Assembly (NCBI RefSeq): GCF_000150955.2
Contig: NC_011679.1
Span: 744,001 to 808,000 of the forward strand
DNA length: 64,000 nt
Reading direction: 5' to 3'
From: Phaeodactylum tricornutum CCAP 1055/1
Taxonomy: Eukaryota > Bacillariophyta > Bacillariophyceae > Surirellales > Neidiaceae
The notes under the pieces are model-generated. The model was not told the origin of the DNA, ran no database searches, and saw only the letters and a list, made by a program, of their open reading frames with translations. Below are positions 21,822-32,230 of the stretch, piece by piece (position 1 is the first letter of the stretch; every line of letters starts with the position of its first letter). The translations under genes were made by a program, and so were the position numbers.

Positions 21822-24063
21822 ATGGGTCGCCCTCCTTCCCGGTGGTTGCTGTTTGGGGGGATTCTCCTCCTCTTGTCCCTAACTACATCATTCTGGGACA
21901 ATGACATTCGAACAAAGGCACTCTCTGGGAAACACAGCGTTCGACAGACCGTGAACGTTACGCAACCGGAGGGTCGACCAGAAAGGACCGCCATGGACGC
22001 GGCAAAAGAGGTTCCCAACGCAAGACGTGACCGCGTCGAGGTTGCTTGGATCATGTCCTTTGGTGGATCGGTAAGTGGTTCTTTCAATTATTATGAAACA
22101 GAGTGCGGCGTCGCTTGCATCGGGATCGCAACCCGAGTACAAATCTCACTAATCGTACTTGTCCCGATATGTGTGGCAGGGCACGTCGTACACAATTGTA
22201 AATGTGGAAACGGCGGGCAACGTGACAACTGCGTCCAATTACGCCGAAGATTTCGAAAATCTCGTACCGGTGCACCCCGAATGGAAGAATGGACCGTTTG
22301 TGCGGGATCCCTCCAAGCCTCTCCCATCCCGTTACGTACTTACTAAGACCCACTGTGCCGCCTATTGCATGAACTGTCCCACGCACAATTACGTTCTCGA
22401 TCTGGATACGTTTGATGCAGCGTGTCGTACCGCCAAGATTCGCAACGACCGCGGAGATACGGAAACGCTCACATACAATGCAAGCATTCCGACCCGCGCG
22501 CTTCATTTGTTTCGCAGTCCCTTTGACAATCTGGTCGGTCGTTTTCACCTGTCGCAAGAGCTCCGTCAAAGCCGGGGGGAGACTACGGGAGTGGGATACT
22601 CTAACTCTAGAGATGGATTGACGAGTTGGTGTCGGAATTTGGATGCCACCTTTCGAGAGGATGAGCTCTCGTCCGGACTGCTCGATCCAGACTTTCTTAC
22701 ACGCCACGGCCAGTTTCCGTGTCACGCGGAATGGTTTCGCTTTGCGCAATGGCACAATCTGGCCTATCAAGTAACTCAACGTCACAGTCTCCCTACACAC
22801 TATCTGTTTTACGAGAATTATACAAAAAACTATGAAGGTACAGTCCAGTCTCTCTTTGAGTTTTTGGAGATCGAGCCAGTACTAGACTTCCTTCCCTTCA
22901 AGTCAAGCAAAAGCTACGGGAGCTTTTTTGATACCGAGTACGGACAGGCCGCGGCACGGTTGGTCCAAGATCAAGCGTTACCTGCAGTCTGGTCGTTGGT
23001 GGAGCACTACTTCGCACCCTATGTCGATAGCGAACCTGAGGCTCAGACTCCATCCGCGAACCGTGAGTTCGATAAACGGACTCCGCAGGTGGCTTGGCTT
23101 TTGTCGTTTCCAAACTCGGTTCGTACCATAAGTTCGAGTCTGATGTGATACATTTGCGGCAAGCTTCATTTTCTAACACCACACATTTTTGTTTCTTGGT
23201 TGTAGGGCACGACTTTTACGTTGAAAAACACTGGATCGATGAGTAATAGATCCGTAGCCTCGAACTACGGCCGGGAATTTGAGCACGCTTTGCCAGTTCG
23301 ACCCGACTTGATACACGGGCCATACGTATCACTGCCGCTGGCGCACGAGCTACCACCCACGTCCATTTTGACCAAGACACACTGTGGCGGGTTTTGCGAT
23401 AATTGCGTGCCGGAAGGCTTTGTATTCGACCTACCACGATTCGCTCTCTGGTGCACACGGGGATCCAAAAAGATCGAAGGAACGAAAAAACAAACATTTT
23501 ACAACCTCACAGTTCCGACCAAAGCTGTACACCTAGTGCGATCGCCATTTGACAACTTGATTGCCCGGGTCCATTATTCAACCAGAAAGCATGGTAACGA
23601 AAGTCAATGGAGCCCCGAGCAGCGTGCCTCTTTCTCCAACGACAGGGAAGGCTATTTGGCTTGGTGTTCCCATTTGGACGGACTCCATGTCGAGGAGTTT
23701 CGCGAAAGCACCTTTTTTTCGGACGAGGTCAAGGCTGCGTTCCGAGATGTTCCATGCTTTGCCGAATGGTTCCGTTACGTCCAATGGCACAATAATGCTA
23801 TCAAGTTGACTCAAATTATGCAACTACCGGTCCACATTGTGCGTTACGAGAAATATACCACTGATTTTGAGACGACTGCCAACGATCTTTTGGATTTTTT
23901 GGAATTGCCTGCCGTTGGTCCACCCGCATCATTTTTACCAGGGAAAACGTACGGCGACTTCTTTTCTCGGGAAGAAGCCCAGGCTGCCAAGCGTTTGGTC
24001 CAGCTCGTAGCGACAACGGACTGCTGGGATCTTATTTCCAACTATTTTGATCCATGGGTGTAG
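21822..24063 (+). CDS. Tandem two-domain Golgi-type sulfotransferase
   Basis: One polypeptide of 681 residues carries two PAPS-dependent sulfotransferase domains. Exons are 21822-22070, 22180-23118 and 23206-24063; introns are 109 and 87 nt. Residues 8-25 are a type II signal anchor, placing the enzyme in the Golgi lumen. Domain 1 begins VEVAWIMSFGGSGTSYTI, domain 2 VAWLLSFPNSGTTFTL; these are the PAPS 5'-phosphosulfate loops (canonical xPxSGTTW). The 3'-phosphate motifs are FRSPFDNLVGR (about 194) and VRSPFDNLIAR (about 507). Each PAPS loop is cut by a phase-0 intron at the same place, Ser|Gly-Thr. Shared KTHC, C-x-x-C, HAEWFR/FAEWFR and QWHN motifs show the halves are sister copies. Domain 1 lacks the loop Pro/Lys residues (FGGSGTS), so it may be the weaker one. 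The substrate is unknown; a cell-surface or secreted glycan is likely. An in-frame ATG at 21702 would add 40 residues before the anchor. Confidence 0.85.
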
Positions 24064-24417
24064 CGGGGGCCGGCCGTGCACGGCCTGGAATTATTGGATG
24101 CTCAAATATTGATAGTGTAAATATATATAAATACTAGAGAGAGAGTGTTGCATTATCGATTCTCACGCAAGTTTCTTGACATGAAAGGTGTACGTTACTT
24201 TTACGTTGGTTATGTAAGGAAGGTACGGCTAGAGACAAGCTTGCCGAGCACTTTCGTGTCGTGGGTCGGTCTCCGCTTTTGGTTTGACTATTCAATTTTT
24301 GGATGGCTTGGGACAGTCCGACGACTAAAAGATCGTTGCCAGATCCGAGGTACCGGAAAGCCGCCCGCATCGCTCTCACTTGGATGTGGAACACAAAATA
24401 GATTGAAATACGATATC
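24064..24417. other. Intergenic, same-strand genes
   Basis: Includes the 3' end of the sulfotransferase, a short AT/AG microsatellite (about 24118-24147) and the promoter of the NUP35 gene. The NUP35 frame is open through most of it but has no convincing earlier ATG context. Confidence 0.4.
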
Positions 24418-25434
24418 ATGGTGAGTCCTTCCGGGCGGTCTGGTTTTTCCTTTGGCGAATCGCCCCCAAACGATAGCCCGTTTGAAAGGAAATCAGAATC
24501 CTACCGCGACACTTCAACAACGGGTCAGAATGCGCTGGTTCTGGGGAATACGAACGGGTCGAACAACGATGAAAATTGGAATCCATTGACACGTGACAGT
24601 CATGGTTTACGTCGGCGGAAGCAGAACGAGATTCCCCTCTCTAGAAAGTCCGTTGTTCCACCGCCACGATCTAGTTACAGTCTAGGAGGTAGCGGGATGG
24701 ATCTGGTACCAGTGGAACCACGAAAAGAGGTACGTGTGCTGTGGGAACAACGACCATTTTGGCCCATGTTCGAACCACCGCAGTGTTCCTCACAAGTATA
24801 TGCTCTGTCGGAATTTTTGCAGTATTCGTCGTTCGGAGGCTCCCCATCTACCGCATCAAAGCCGGATTATCTGCCATCCGACCTCACTTCCCCGACACAG
24901 GGGCAGATGGTGGTATCGTCGTCAAATTCTTGGACCAACGCGGCACCCCACGGCGCTCCGGAGGACGACCATGGCGGTTGGGTTTTGGTGTACGGGTACA
25001 GTACCGCGGCACAATACGACGAGATTTTGCGCGTGTTTGGACAGTTTGGTGTGATGGTGCAACACAAGGGATCCTGCGCGCCCGGTCGAACGAACTGGGT
25101 CGCGGTTCAGTACGCCAGTCGATTGGAAGCCGAAAAAGCCTTGTGCCATCAACATCTGCCGCTGGCCGACGGCGTCTTTTGTGGCGTGAAGAAACTAGAC
25201 GGGAACGACCCAATCTTGTTACATACGGCGGATACCGCCTTGTCCACATTGTGGAGTCGGAATAGCGGAGTACCCGAGTCGAAGGGAACCTCATCCAACG
25301 CGAGGGTTGGAATATTAGAAGAAAAGGACGTACTCTTGGAGACTGACAGAGAACAGGGCGATGGCAATCTACCACCACGCACAATTGGCATCTGCGAACG
25401 GTTCGCTCGATGGGTGCTGGCTATTGAAGACTAA
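24418..25434 (+). CDS. Nucleoporin NUP35/Nup53-like (MPPN/RRM_NUP35 domain)
   Basis: A scaffold or linker nucleoporin of the inner ring of the nuclear pore, 338 residues from the ATG at 24418. The N-terminal 170 residues are Ser/Pro/Gly/Asn-rich with sparse FS/FG dipeptides. The MPPN domain, a divergent RRM that dimerises, lies at about 180-265: GGWVLVYGYSTAAQYDEILRVFGQFGVMVQHKGS, then TNWVAVQYASRLEAEKALCHQHLPLADGVFCGVKKLD. This follows the NUP35 pattern W-V-x-V-x-G-(Y/F)...FxQ(Y/F)G...NW-x-x-(I/V)-x-Y-x-S-x-x-x-A-x-KAL. The C-terminal end, CERFARWVLAIED, resembles the amphipathic membrane-contact helix of Nup53 proteins. In-frame coding potential extends upstream of 24418, so a longer form starting at an ATG near 24181 cannot be excluded, but that segment does not look nucleoporin-like. 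Confidence 0.85.
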   Translation: MVSPSGRSGFSFGESPPNDSPFERKSESYRDTSTTGQNALVLGNTNGSNNDENWNPLTRDSHGLRRRKQNEIPLSRKSVVPPPRSSYSLGGSGMDLVPVEPRKEVRVLWEQRPFWPMFEPPQCSSQVYALSEFLQYSSFGGSPSTASKPDYLPSDLTSPTQGQMVVSSSNSWTNAAPHGAPEDDHGGWVLVYGYSTAAQYDEILRVFGQFGVMVQHKGSCAPGRTNWVAVQYASRLEAEKALCHQHLPLADGVFCGVKKLDGNDPILLHTADTALSTLWSRNSGVPESKGTSSNARVGILEEKDVLLETDREQGDGNLPPRTIGICERFARWVLAIED

Positions 25435-25554
25435 ACGGATACGGTGCGTTCGATTGCACATACAAGTTAATCAAGTAAGTTAACGATCGCCATAGATAAT
25501 CCTAACGAGAGCCTTCCCCCAACTGAAACGAAAGATTGGTCAAGCCATCCTTGG

Positions 25555-25890
25555 TTATTTATCATTCCACTGGTGACTACACTGTACACATTTGTAGAAG
25601 ATACTCATGGGTTCATCCGCGGATCGAATTTGCATTTGCATAAAGTAGGCCTCGTTGTGATTACAGGCGGGACAGACGGCCATGGTCCGATCGACGTTTT
25701 CCCAGGCCGCCGCGCCCCCGAGAATGTCGTCGACGACTTTGCGTTTGGTGGGGGTCTTGACCGTGCGTGGCGCGTCAATTGAGCAACTGTAAGGGCAGGT
25801 GGAACAGTAGAAGAAGCTGTTTTCGGCAGGTACGGCACCGGACCGAATCTGTACCTGCAGGAGGGTCCCGTCCAGTGGACAGAACCACAT
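25555..25890 (-). CDS. RNA polymerase III subunit RPC11/RPC10 (POLR3K family)
   Basis: A small zinc-ribbon subunit of RNA polymerase III needed for transcript cleavage, termination and reinitiation. It is 111 residues, the same length as human POLR3K (108). N-terminal ribbon: CPLDG at residues 4-8 with YCSTCPYSC at 28-36; the first position has one Cys where most members have CPxCG, so the first zinc ligand pair is incomplete here. The linker VVDDILGGAAAWENVD is nearly invariant in the family. The C-terminal TFIIS-like ribbon has CPACNHNEAYFMQMQIRSADEP, with the RSADEP acidic loop that enters the active site, and KCVQCSHQW. The start is the only ATG before CPLDG. Confidence 0.96.
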   Translation of the reverse strand: MWFCPLDGTLLQVQIRSGAVPAENSFFYCSTCPYSCSIDAPRTVKTPTKRKVVDDILGGAAAWENVDRTMAVCPACNHNEAYFMQMQIRSADEPMSIFYKCVQCSHQWNDK

Positions 25891-26686
25891 GGGACGCGGG
25901 TCGCGGTGCCTGGCCTGGCTCAGGCAGGAAACCGTTTTCTCCGGAATTCACCGCAACGGATGTTCTGTGCAATGCAAATGCTGAGATAAGCTCTGGATGA
26001 AACTAGTTCGTCTCACGTTGTCATGCTGAAAAGCCGAATCGTTCGCACGGGAGGACTGATTTCCATGGTAATACCGACTCGATTTACTATTGTCGTTCGT
26101 TTTGCCGAGTAAGAGGATTTGGGGTTGTCGCCACAGTCAGTACGTCACGTCACTATTTTTTGGAAATGGGACGGCTTCATTCGGTAGCTCAAGCACCAAT
26201 GATCAATAAGAACTCTGGCTGTGGTGGACGACATACAGACAGTACCCAGTGGGGACCTTTCCTTTCTGCGCAACGTGGTGGCGTGCGTCATCGGCACTTG
26301 GAAGTCCAGTCCCTTGTTTCGTGATTGGAGTTCCATCACGGTCCGGCGCCGAGACCCCTCCCCAGATCCAACATTCATACACACACACTCCGTCACCCGT
26401 AGGAACCAATCCCAGTCAACGTAATTACACGAGGAGAGTACCGTTACCGTACGAAATTTACGATGACACCTCATCTTCACACACAATACCAAAAAAGATA
26501 TCCACGTCGGACATTCATTGGAATCTGCCACTTTCTTGTGTGATCCAGCATCTCTGTTTCCTCTCTGTATTGGCAACAGTATGATAGAAGTAAGTCAAGG
26601 TGTATGCTAGAGTACTTTTTGCTGACAAGCCTGCGACTGCGGCTTGTATTTCTCGTAAACCGTGGACGCGGACTCGAAAGTGCAAA
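25891..26686. other. Divergent promoter region
   Basis: This 796 bp lies between the RPC11 gene (minus) and the H+-pyrophosphatase gene (plus). The open frames on both strands look like chance. No clear core promoter motif was recognised. Confidence 0.45.
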
Positions 26687-29186
26687 ATGGCTGCTGTTTC
26701 TCACTATCCTTGGACGTCTTTGCTTCCCTCTCGCATGAAACTCTATCAGATTCACGCAACCGAAATCATCCTGATCGCTGCGGCGGTCAGTCTCGCATGG
26801 GCGTGGAGTCAGTTTGTGCTGATTTCGCGCATTCCGATCATTTCCAACAGCGGCGTCGGCAGCGAAGCGCAGTCTCTCATGGGCAACGGTGGATCCGGCA
26901 ACGACGAGGAAAAGACGGCACGTCTCAAGGAAATCTACCAAGCCATTTACGAAGGTGCCGAGTCCTTCCTCGCCGCAGAGTACCGTGTCTGCTTTTGGTT
27001 CATTATCGTCTTTTCCGTCCTCATTCTCGTCCTCGTGTCCTGGGGCACGGGCTGGGATGCCGCCCGCGGAGTCTTTACGGCCGTCTCCTTTCTGCTCGGG
27101 GCCGTTACATCCATGGCTAGTGGTTACCTCGGCATGAAAGTGGCCGTCTATTCCAACGTTCGTACCACTGTATCGGCGCAAAAGCCCGGGTGGACGGACT
27201 GCTTCAATACCGCCTTTCGCGCTGGAGCCGTGATGGGATTCGCACTCTGTGGACTCGGTATGCTCATGCTCTACCTAACCATGCTCGTCTTCCGCGTCCA
27301 TTACCCCAATTCTAGTGAATGGATTTACCTGACCGAGTCTTTGACCGGATACGGACTCGGCGGATCCGTCATTGCCATGTTTGGACGTGTCGGCGGCGGT
27401 ATCTACACCAAGGCCGCCGATGTCGGAGCCGATCTCGTTGGAAAAGTCGTCCACGGAATTCCCGAAGATGATCCCCGTAACCCCGCTACCATTGCCGATA
27501 ATGTTGGAGACAATGTGGGTGATGTCGCTGGTACGTACACACCGTGCCGTTGTCGCGCGTTACTCTCCGTCACGGCTCACCTTGTCCTTGTTCAACTGAT
27601 TCTGGTCCACAGGTATGGGCTCCGATTTGTTCGGTTCCTTTGCGGAGTCCACTTGTGCTGCATTGGTAATTGGCAGCAGCATTGGTGTTTCCAATGGTTG
27701 GGACGCCATGGTTTTCCCCATTGTTGTCTCTGCCGTGGGCATCTTTGTCTGCCTCGTTTGCTCCTTCATCGCTACCCACATCCGTCCCGTCCGCCAGGAA
27801 TCACAGGTCGAAGAAGCTCTCAAGATTCAGCTCATCTCGACCACCGTCCTCATGGTTCCCTCCATTTACTACGCCGCCGAATACTTCTTGCCCAAATCCT
27901 TCACCATTGCCAAGACGGTTGGCCAGGACGTTCTCGAGCTCGCTCCCTACATGGCGACCGTGTGCGTTGCCATGGGTGCCGTCGGTGGTCTCATTATTGG
28001 TCTCATCACCGAGTACTACACTTCTCATTCCTACGCACCCGTTCGGGAAGTCGCCCATAGTTGCAAGACCGGCGCCGCCACCAACATGATTTATGGAATC
28101 GCCCTCGGGTACAAGTCTGCTATCATCCCCGTCATTGTCTTGGCCCTGGTCGTGTACGGATCCTTCACCATGTGCGACATGTATGGAGTCGCCTTGGCCG
28201 CCATTGGGTTCCTTTCCAACTTGGCAACCGGCTTGACCATTGATGTCTACGGTCCCGTTTGTGACAATGCCGGAGGTGAGTTTGTGAAGTGTCGTGACTC
28301 TTGGCCGTGGCACGGTTGCCACTGTTAGGTTTGATCCAATTTTGTTCTCGTTGACTCACGTTTGCCATTTTTTAAATTCCGTGCAGGCATTGCCGAGATG
28401 GCTGAACTAGACCCGGCCGTCCGTGAAAAGACGGACGCTCTCGATGCCGCCGGAAACACTACGGCCGCCATTGGCAAGGGCTTTGCCATTGGTTCTGCCG
28501 CTCTCGTCTCTTTGGCTTTGTTTGGTGCCTTTGTTACGCGTATCCGCATTTCTTCGAACGATGAACTCTTTGCCAACGGCGTGAACATGCTTGAACCCCT
28601 GACCTTTGCCTTTTTGCTGATTGGAGGTATGATCCCCTTTGCCTTTGCCGCCCTCACCATGAAGTCAGTAGGTGAAGCCGCCATGGCCATGGTCATGGAA
28701 GTTCAGCGTCAATTTGACGAGAAACCGCACTTGTTGGATGCCAACCCGACCGAGCGTCCGGATTACGACGCCTGTATCGCCATTAGTACGAAGGCGAGTC
28801 TCCGCGAGATGGTCCTTCCCGGTGCCATGGTGATCTTTACCCCGCTCTTGACCGGTATTCTCTTTGGTGTCACGGCGGTGTCCGGTCTACTCGTCGGTTC
28901 CTTGATTGCCGCCGTCCAGTTGGCCATTTCCATGTCCAACTCGGGTGGTGCCTGGGACAATGCTAAGAAATACATTGAACGGGCTGCACCCGACAGTGAA
29001 TTGCAAGGCAAGGGCTCGGATATTCACAAGGCGGCTGTTGTCGGTGACACCGTTGGTGATCCCTTCAAGGATACCTCCGGTCCGGCCTTGAACATTGTCA
29101 TGAAATTGATGGCGGTTTTGTCGCTCGTTTTTGCGGACACCTTTTACGCGGTCAATAACGGACAGGGACTTTTGAATCTGGCCTAA
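26687..29186 (+). CDS. Vacuolar-type H+-translocating inorganic pyrophosphatase
   Basis: Pumps protons across the vacuolar (or acidocalcisome) membrane using pyrophosphate. Exons 26687-27530, 27613-28275 and 28387-29186; introns 82 and 111 nt; 768 residues, the normal family length with about 16 membrane helices. The catalytic signature [38 protein letters not shown] is complete and runs into exon 2 as MGSDLFGSF. The first intron splits the Gly codon after DVA. The C-terminal catalytic loop [13 protein letters not shown] and [22 protein letters not shown] are intact. [18 protein letters not shown] carries Ala where type I, K+-stimulated enzymes have it; type II enzymes have Lys. The upstream frame is open with only a GTG, so the ATG at 26687 is preferred; [10 protein letters not shown] at 26735 is an alternative. 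Confidence 0.96.
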
Positions 29187-29365
29187 GTGTTAGACGTCCA
29201 CGAAAGTTGAAGGGTTTTGTGAATACGGACAACAACAGTACACCACACCAATCCAAACTCGTGAGACTTGGAAGATAAGCAAGGAATTCAAAAAAGTACG
29301 TTTCCGTTTTTATTTACACAATTAGGTAGACACACGTGAGCAGGTTAGGCTGGTGTTGTCCCAGA

Positions 29366-31492
29366 CTAGTTTAGGACGGCAACGCGTTGCAAATTCCGTA
29401 ATCGCACGTAATCCAACACATTCCCACGTTTCCAAAAGTCTACCAAAACCAGATTAACCTGGTTGGACGTTTGGGCCTCGCACGCCGATATGTGCGGATT
29501 CAAAAAGCCTACCGTGTTGAGAACGTCCGCCGCGGCGGCATTGGGTAACGTGATGAACACGTTGACGCCGTAGAAATTCCGAAAGCCCGAGCTGCCCCGA
29601 TCCAGTGCGCACGAGTTGAACTGGTCTCGGATCTCGGCTAAGCTTTGAAAATTAAATTCCGTCTCGACTACGAACCGAAAGTAATCCAAAAAGGCTGGTG
29701 GACAGACTACTTGATCGCAGCTTGGGCCGTTGTAATGAAACAGAACAATATTCGTGCCGGCGTCGATCAGTTCGCCTAGGGTGGGCCAGTCCGCTCCCAA
29801 AGCGTGGTCGTAGAATCGATCCGTCAAGCCTGGAACGCCTCCCAAAAGATTCGCCAACTGCTGTAGATCCACTAATTCAATTTGCAACGACACAATCAGT
29901 ACTTCGTTGGGATTTTGCGTCAAGAAATTATGAATATTCGAAAAGGTGTCGACCACGTCTCGCGTTCCCAGAAAGCAAAACGCGTGAAAAAGCACAATTT
30001 GTCCATCGCATATTCCTACGTCCACATTGATCCCTCGAAAACCAGCCGTCAGGGCGTCTTCGAGGGTGTCTTCGTGGTTGAAGGACAGAAAATTGTCGGG
30101 TTGCGTCGACATGGCGTTGTGGACCATCCCAAAGACGGCATCGTTAACGCGAACGTCACAAAGTCCGGCCACGCCGTTGCACACCCGCGGAGTGCCTGCC
30201 GTGGTTCCGGGTATGGAAGGAGATGCTGTCGGGGAAGCAGGGAGGGCTTGCGGAATGGCCGTGGGGGACACTGTCACGACTAGGTTGGTCGGAGCTACTG
30301 TCACAGGCAGTAAACTCGGCGGCGTAGAAGCAGCTACAGCAACGCTAGGCAAAGTGCTCGGCGAAGCACTGGGTTCCGGAACAAGTGTGGGGGACGTGCT
30401 AACAGAGTTTGTGGGTACCGCAGATAACGTTACCGTGGGACTATTGCTGCTGGCCAGAATCGAAGGTGATTCCGAAGCACTCATAGGCGATGAACTGGGT
30501 ACGGCAGCAGCGAGGGTGTCTTCCGCAACGCGCACTCCAATGGTCGTCAGATTTTGAAACACTTCGTTGCCATCCGCCTGTAACACGGATCGATAAACTT
30601 CTGGGTTGGTAGCGATAGCGGTGGCGATTTGCGACCCGAAGGCCCCATCGGAGAGGTTTGTTGTATTGTCGGCTAACGCTGCTACACCCTGTACCGAGAG
30701 CTCGACACGAAGACTGGTAGGCCTTTGCAACTGTCGTTGTTGTCCACGAGTACGGACGGGTCCTTCAATAGCGGCGGCGGTGGCGGTGCCCGTGATCAAT
30801 GCTTGGTCCGTTACAGTAACGGAACGGTAGGACACCGGCTGTAGCGTCGTGTTGGCGTCGTCGTTGAGAGCGTTCGACGCTCGTAAGAATTCCAGGGTGG
30901 CAAGTCCCATAAATTCCTTCCCTTCGTCGGAGAGGAGTTGTTCCACACTGTCCAGTGAGAGTTGTACAGTGGCTTGCAATGCACCAGCAGTAGTACTATT
31001 GCCGTTGCCGCTGTTGGTGACGGAGGGCGACGACGTAACTCGCACGGTGGGCGCCGTGGTCGGGGTATTCGGATTCGTCTCGACACTCGTTGCGGCGGGT
31101 CCGTCGTCTTTTCGTTTGGTGACAATGGCGCCAATAAAGACACCGCCAGCAGCAATGGCGAGTACAATCAGGGTTGCTAGTGCGAGTCGGTATCGCGAGC
31201 AGCGAAACCCGCATCGCCGGAGCGATTGCTTGCGAGAGCCGTCGTCGTAGGCGTCCGTTCCGTATCCGCTGGCCGGGGGACCTTCCGACCAGTCGTCCTC
31301 GTCATCTTCTGATACGTTGCTCAAGCGGCGGATGTTAAGCCACGTTCCTTCAATAGCATCATCTCCACCGCTACTGGATTGTTCCTGATCGTTGGGAAAG
31401 TCGGACGGAGGCGGCGGCAGGTCGCGGGACGGTGGAAACGAGGAGGGGTAAGGTTTTTGTGGCGATGCGGAGGTCCAGTAGGGCCATTCCAT
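29366..31492 (-). CDS. Membrane-anchored PI-PLC-like phosphodiesterase
   Basis: A 708-residue type II membrane protein. The N-terminal 110 residues are Pro/Ser/Asp-rich and cytoplasmic. One membrane segment follows (LALATLIVLAIAAGGVFIGAIV, about 125-147, preceded by a basic RRCGFRCSRYR stretch). Then come a globular region with many Asn-x-Thr sites, a long Ser/Thr/Pro/Val-rich stalk (about 335-440) and the PLC-like phosphodiesterase domain. In that domain RVCNGVAGLCDVRVNDAVFGMVHNAMS contains the first catalytic His, and GICDGQIVLFHAFCFLG the second. RGINVDVG matches the strand carrying the metal-binding acidic residue. The domain is the secreted, Ca2+-independent type. Substrate is unknown; it could cleave GPI or phosphoinositide, or be a cell-wall anchored enzyme. 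ATG 31492 is the first in frame; further upstream only a TTG exists. Confidence 0.78.
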   Translation of the reverse strand: MEWPYWTSASPQKPYPSSFPPSRDLPPPPSDFPNDQEQSSSGGDDAIEGTWLNIRRLSNVSEDDEDDWSEGPPASGYGTDAYDDGSRKQSLRRCGFRCSRYRLALATLIVLAIAAGGVFIGAIVTKRKDDGPAATSVETNPNTPTTAPTVRVTSSPSVTNSGNGNSTTAGALQATVQLSLDSVEQLLSDEGKEFMGLATLEFLRASNALNDDANTTLQPVSYRSVTVTDQALITGTATAAAIEGPVRTRGQQRQLQRPTSLRVELSVQGVAALADNTTNLSDGAFGSQIATAIATNPEVYRSVLQADGNEVFQNLTTIGVRVAEDTLAAAVPSSSPMSASESPSILASSNSPTVTLSAVPTNSVSTSPTLVPEPSASPSTLPSVAVAASTPPSLLPVTVAPTNLVVTVSPTAIPQALPASPTASPSIPGTTAGTPRVCNGVAGLCDVRVNDAVFGMVHNAMSTQPDNFLSFNHEDTLEDALTAGFRGINVDVGICDGQIVLFHAFCFLGTRDVVDTFSNIHNFLTQNPNEVLIVSLQIELVDLQQLANLLGGVPGLTDRFYDHALGADWPTLGELIDAGTNIVLFHYNGPSCDQVVCPPAFLDYFRFVVETEFNFQSLAEIRDQFNSCALDRGSSGFRNFYGVNVFITLPNAAAADVLNTVGFLNPHISACEAQTSNQVNLVLVDFWKRGNVLDYVRLRNLQRVAVLN

Positions 31493-32230
31493 CGTATCTA
31501 ACGGAACTCCGTCGGGTGATACCGAATCAGCAACGTGTGATGCGTTAGCAACACAGAAGAAAGGTATGAGTGGATGGAATGGACGAAACGGAAGCACCAA
31601 TTGCCTTGCGGACAACTTATTTTGGAACGAATAATGCGTCGAGACGGAGAGTGGACGGAACAAAAGGTCGGTGGGTGTGTCAAAAGATCACCAGAATCGA
31701 AGCCCAACCACCACACGCACAGCCCAACGTCTCCAGGTCGCTCTGATTTTGTCCTGTGTATCTGGCTGTACCGCGGGAAGCCCCGTTTCGGAAGTGCAGG
31801 CGCTCGAGATGGGAACTAGTGTGACATATCCTTTCCAATCCCAAGCTTTTGCTATTTTCAGAGATGAAAACGTCTACAGTATTTTGACGGATTCCAAACG
31901 ATGAGGAAAGTTTGATACTCCGAGGACTCGTACTTAGATTGAAACGTTATATATATATAATAGACCGGAACGTTGGGATTGGCATCGGATTCTCTTTCCT
32001 CGCGAAACAAAAAAAAGCACGGATCAAGCAGGGTTGGGGCTTACAAATTTCAATCATGCTCAGAAAGGACTCCACTGTCAGGTTTCCGTCGTTTCGTTTG
32101 CTTTCCGTCCCCATGGAACGCACCCGCACTTTTCTGACTCTCTTCCCGACAACGCGTTGTCCTGGACTCGCGCTTGACTACTACGCGTCCAAGTATCACT
32201 CAGAAGAAGGAGTGCACCTATCTGATACCC
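31493..32230. other. Divergent promoter region
   Basis: Lies between the PLC-like gene (minus) and the signal peptidase gene (plus). It contains a TATATATATAATAG run (about 31951-31964) that is compatible with a TATA region for the rightward gene. No other structure was seen. Confidence 0.45.

Noticed and set aside
24418-24425. ATG|GTGAGT as a splice donor at the NUP35 start
   Set aside because: The frame runs on without interruption into the nucleoporin domain, so no intron is needed.
27531-28060. Long alternative frames overlapping the H+-pyrophosphatase
   Set aside because: They are shadows of the GC-rich coding exons and intron read-through, without family matches.
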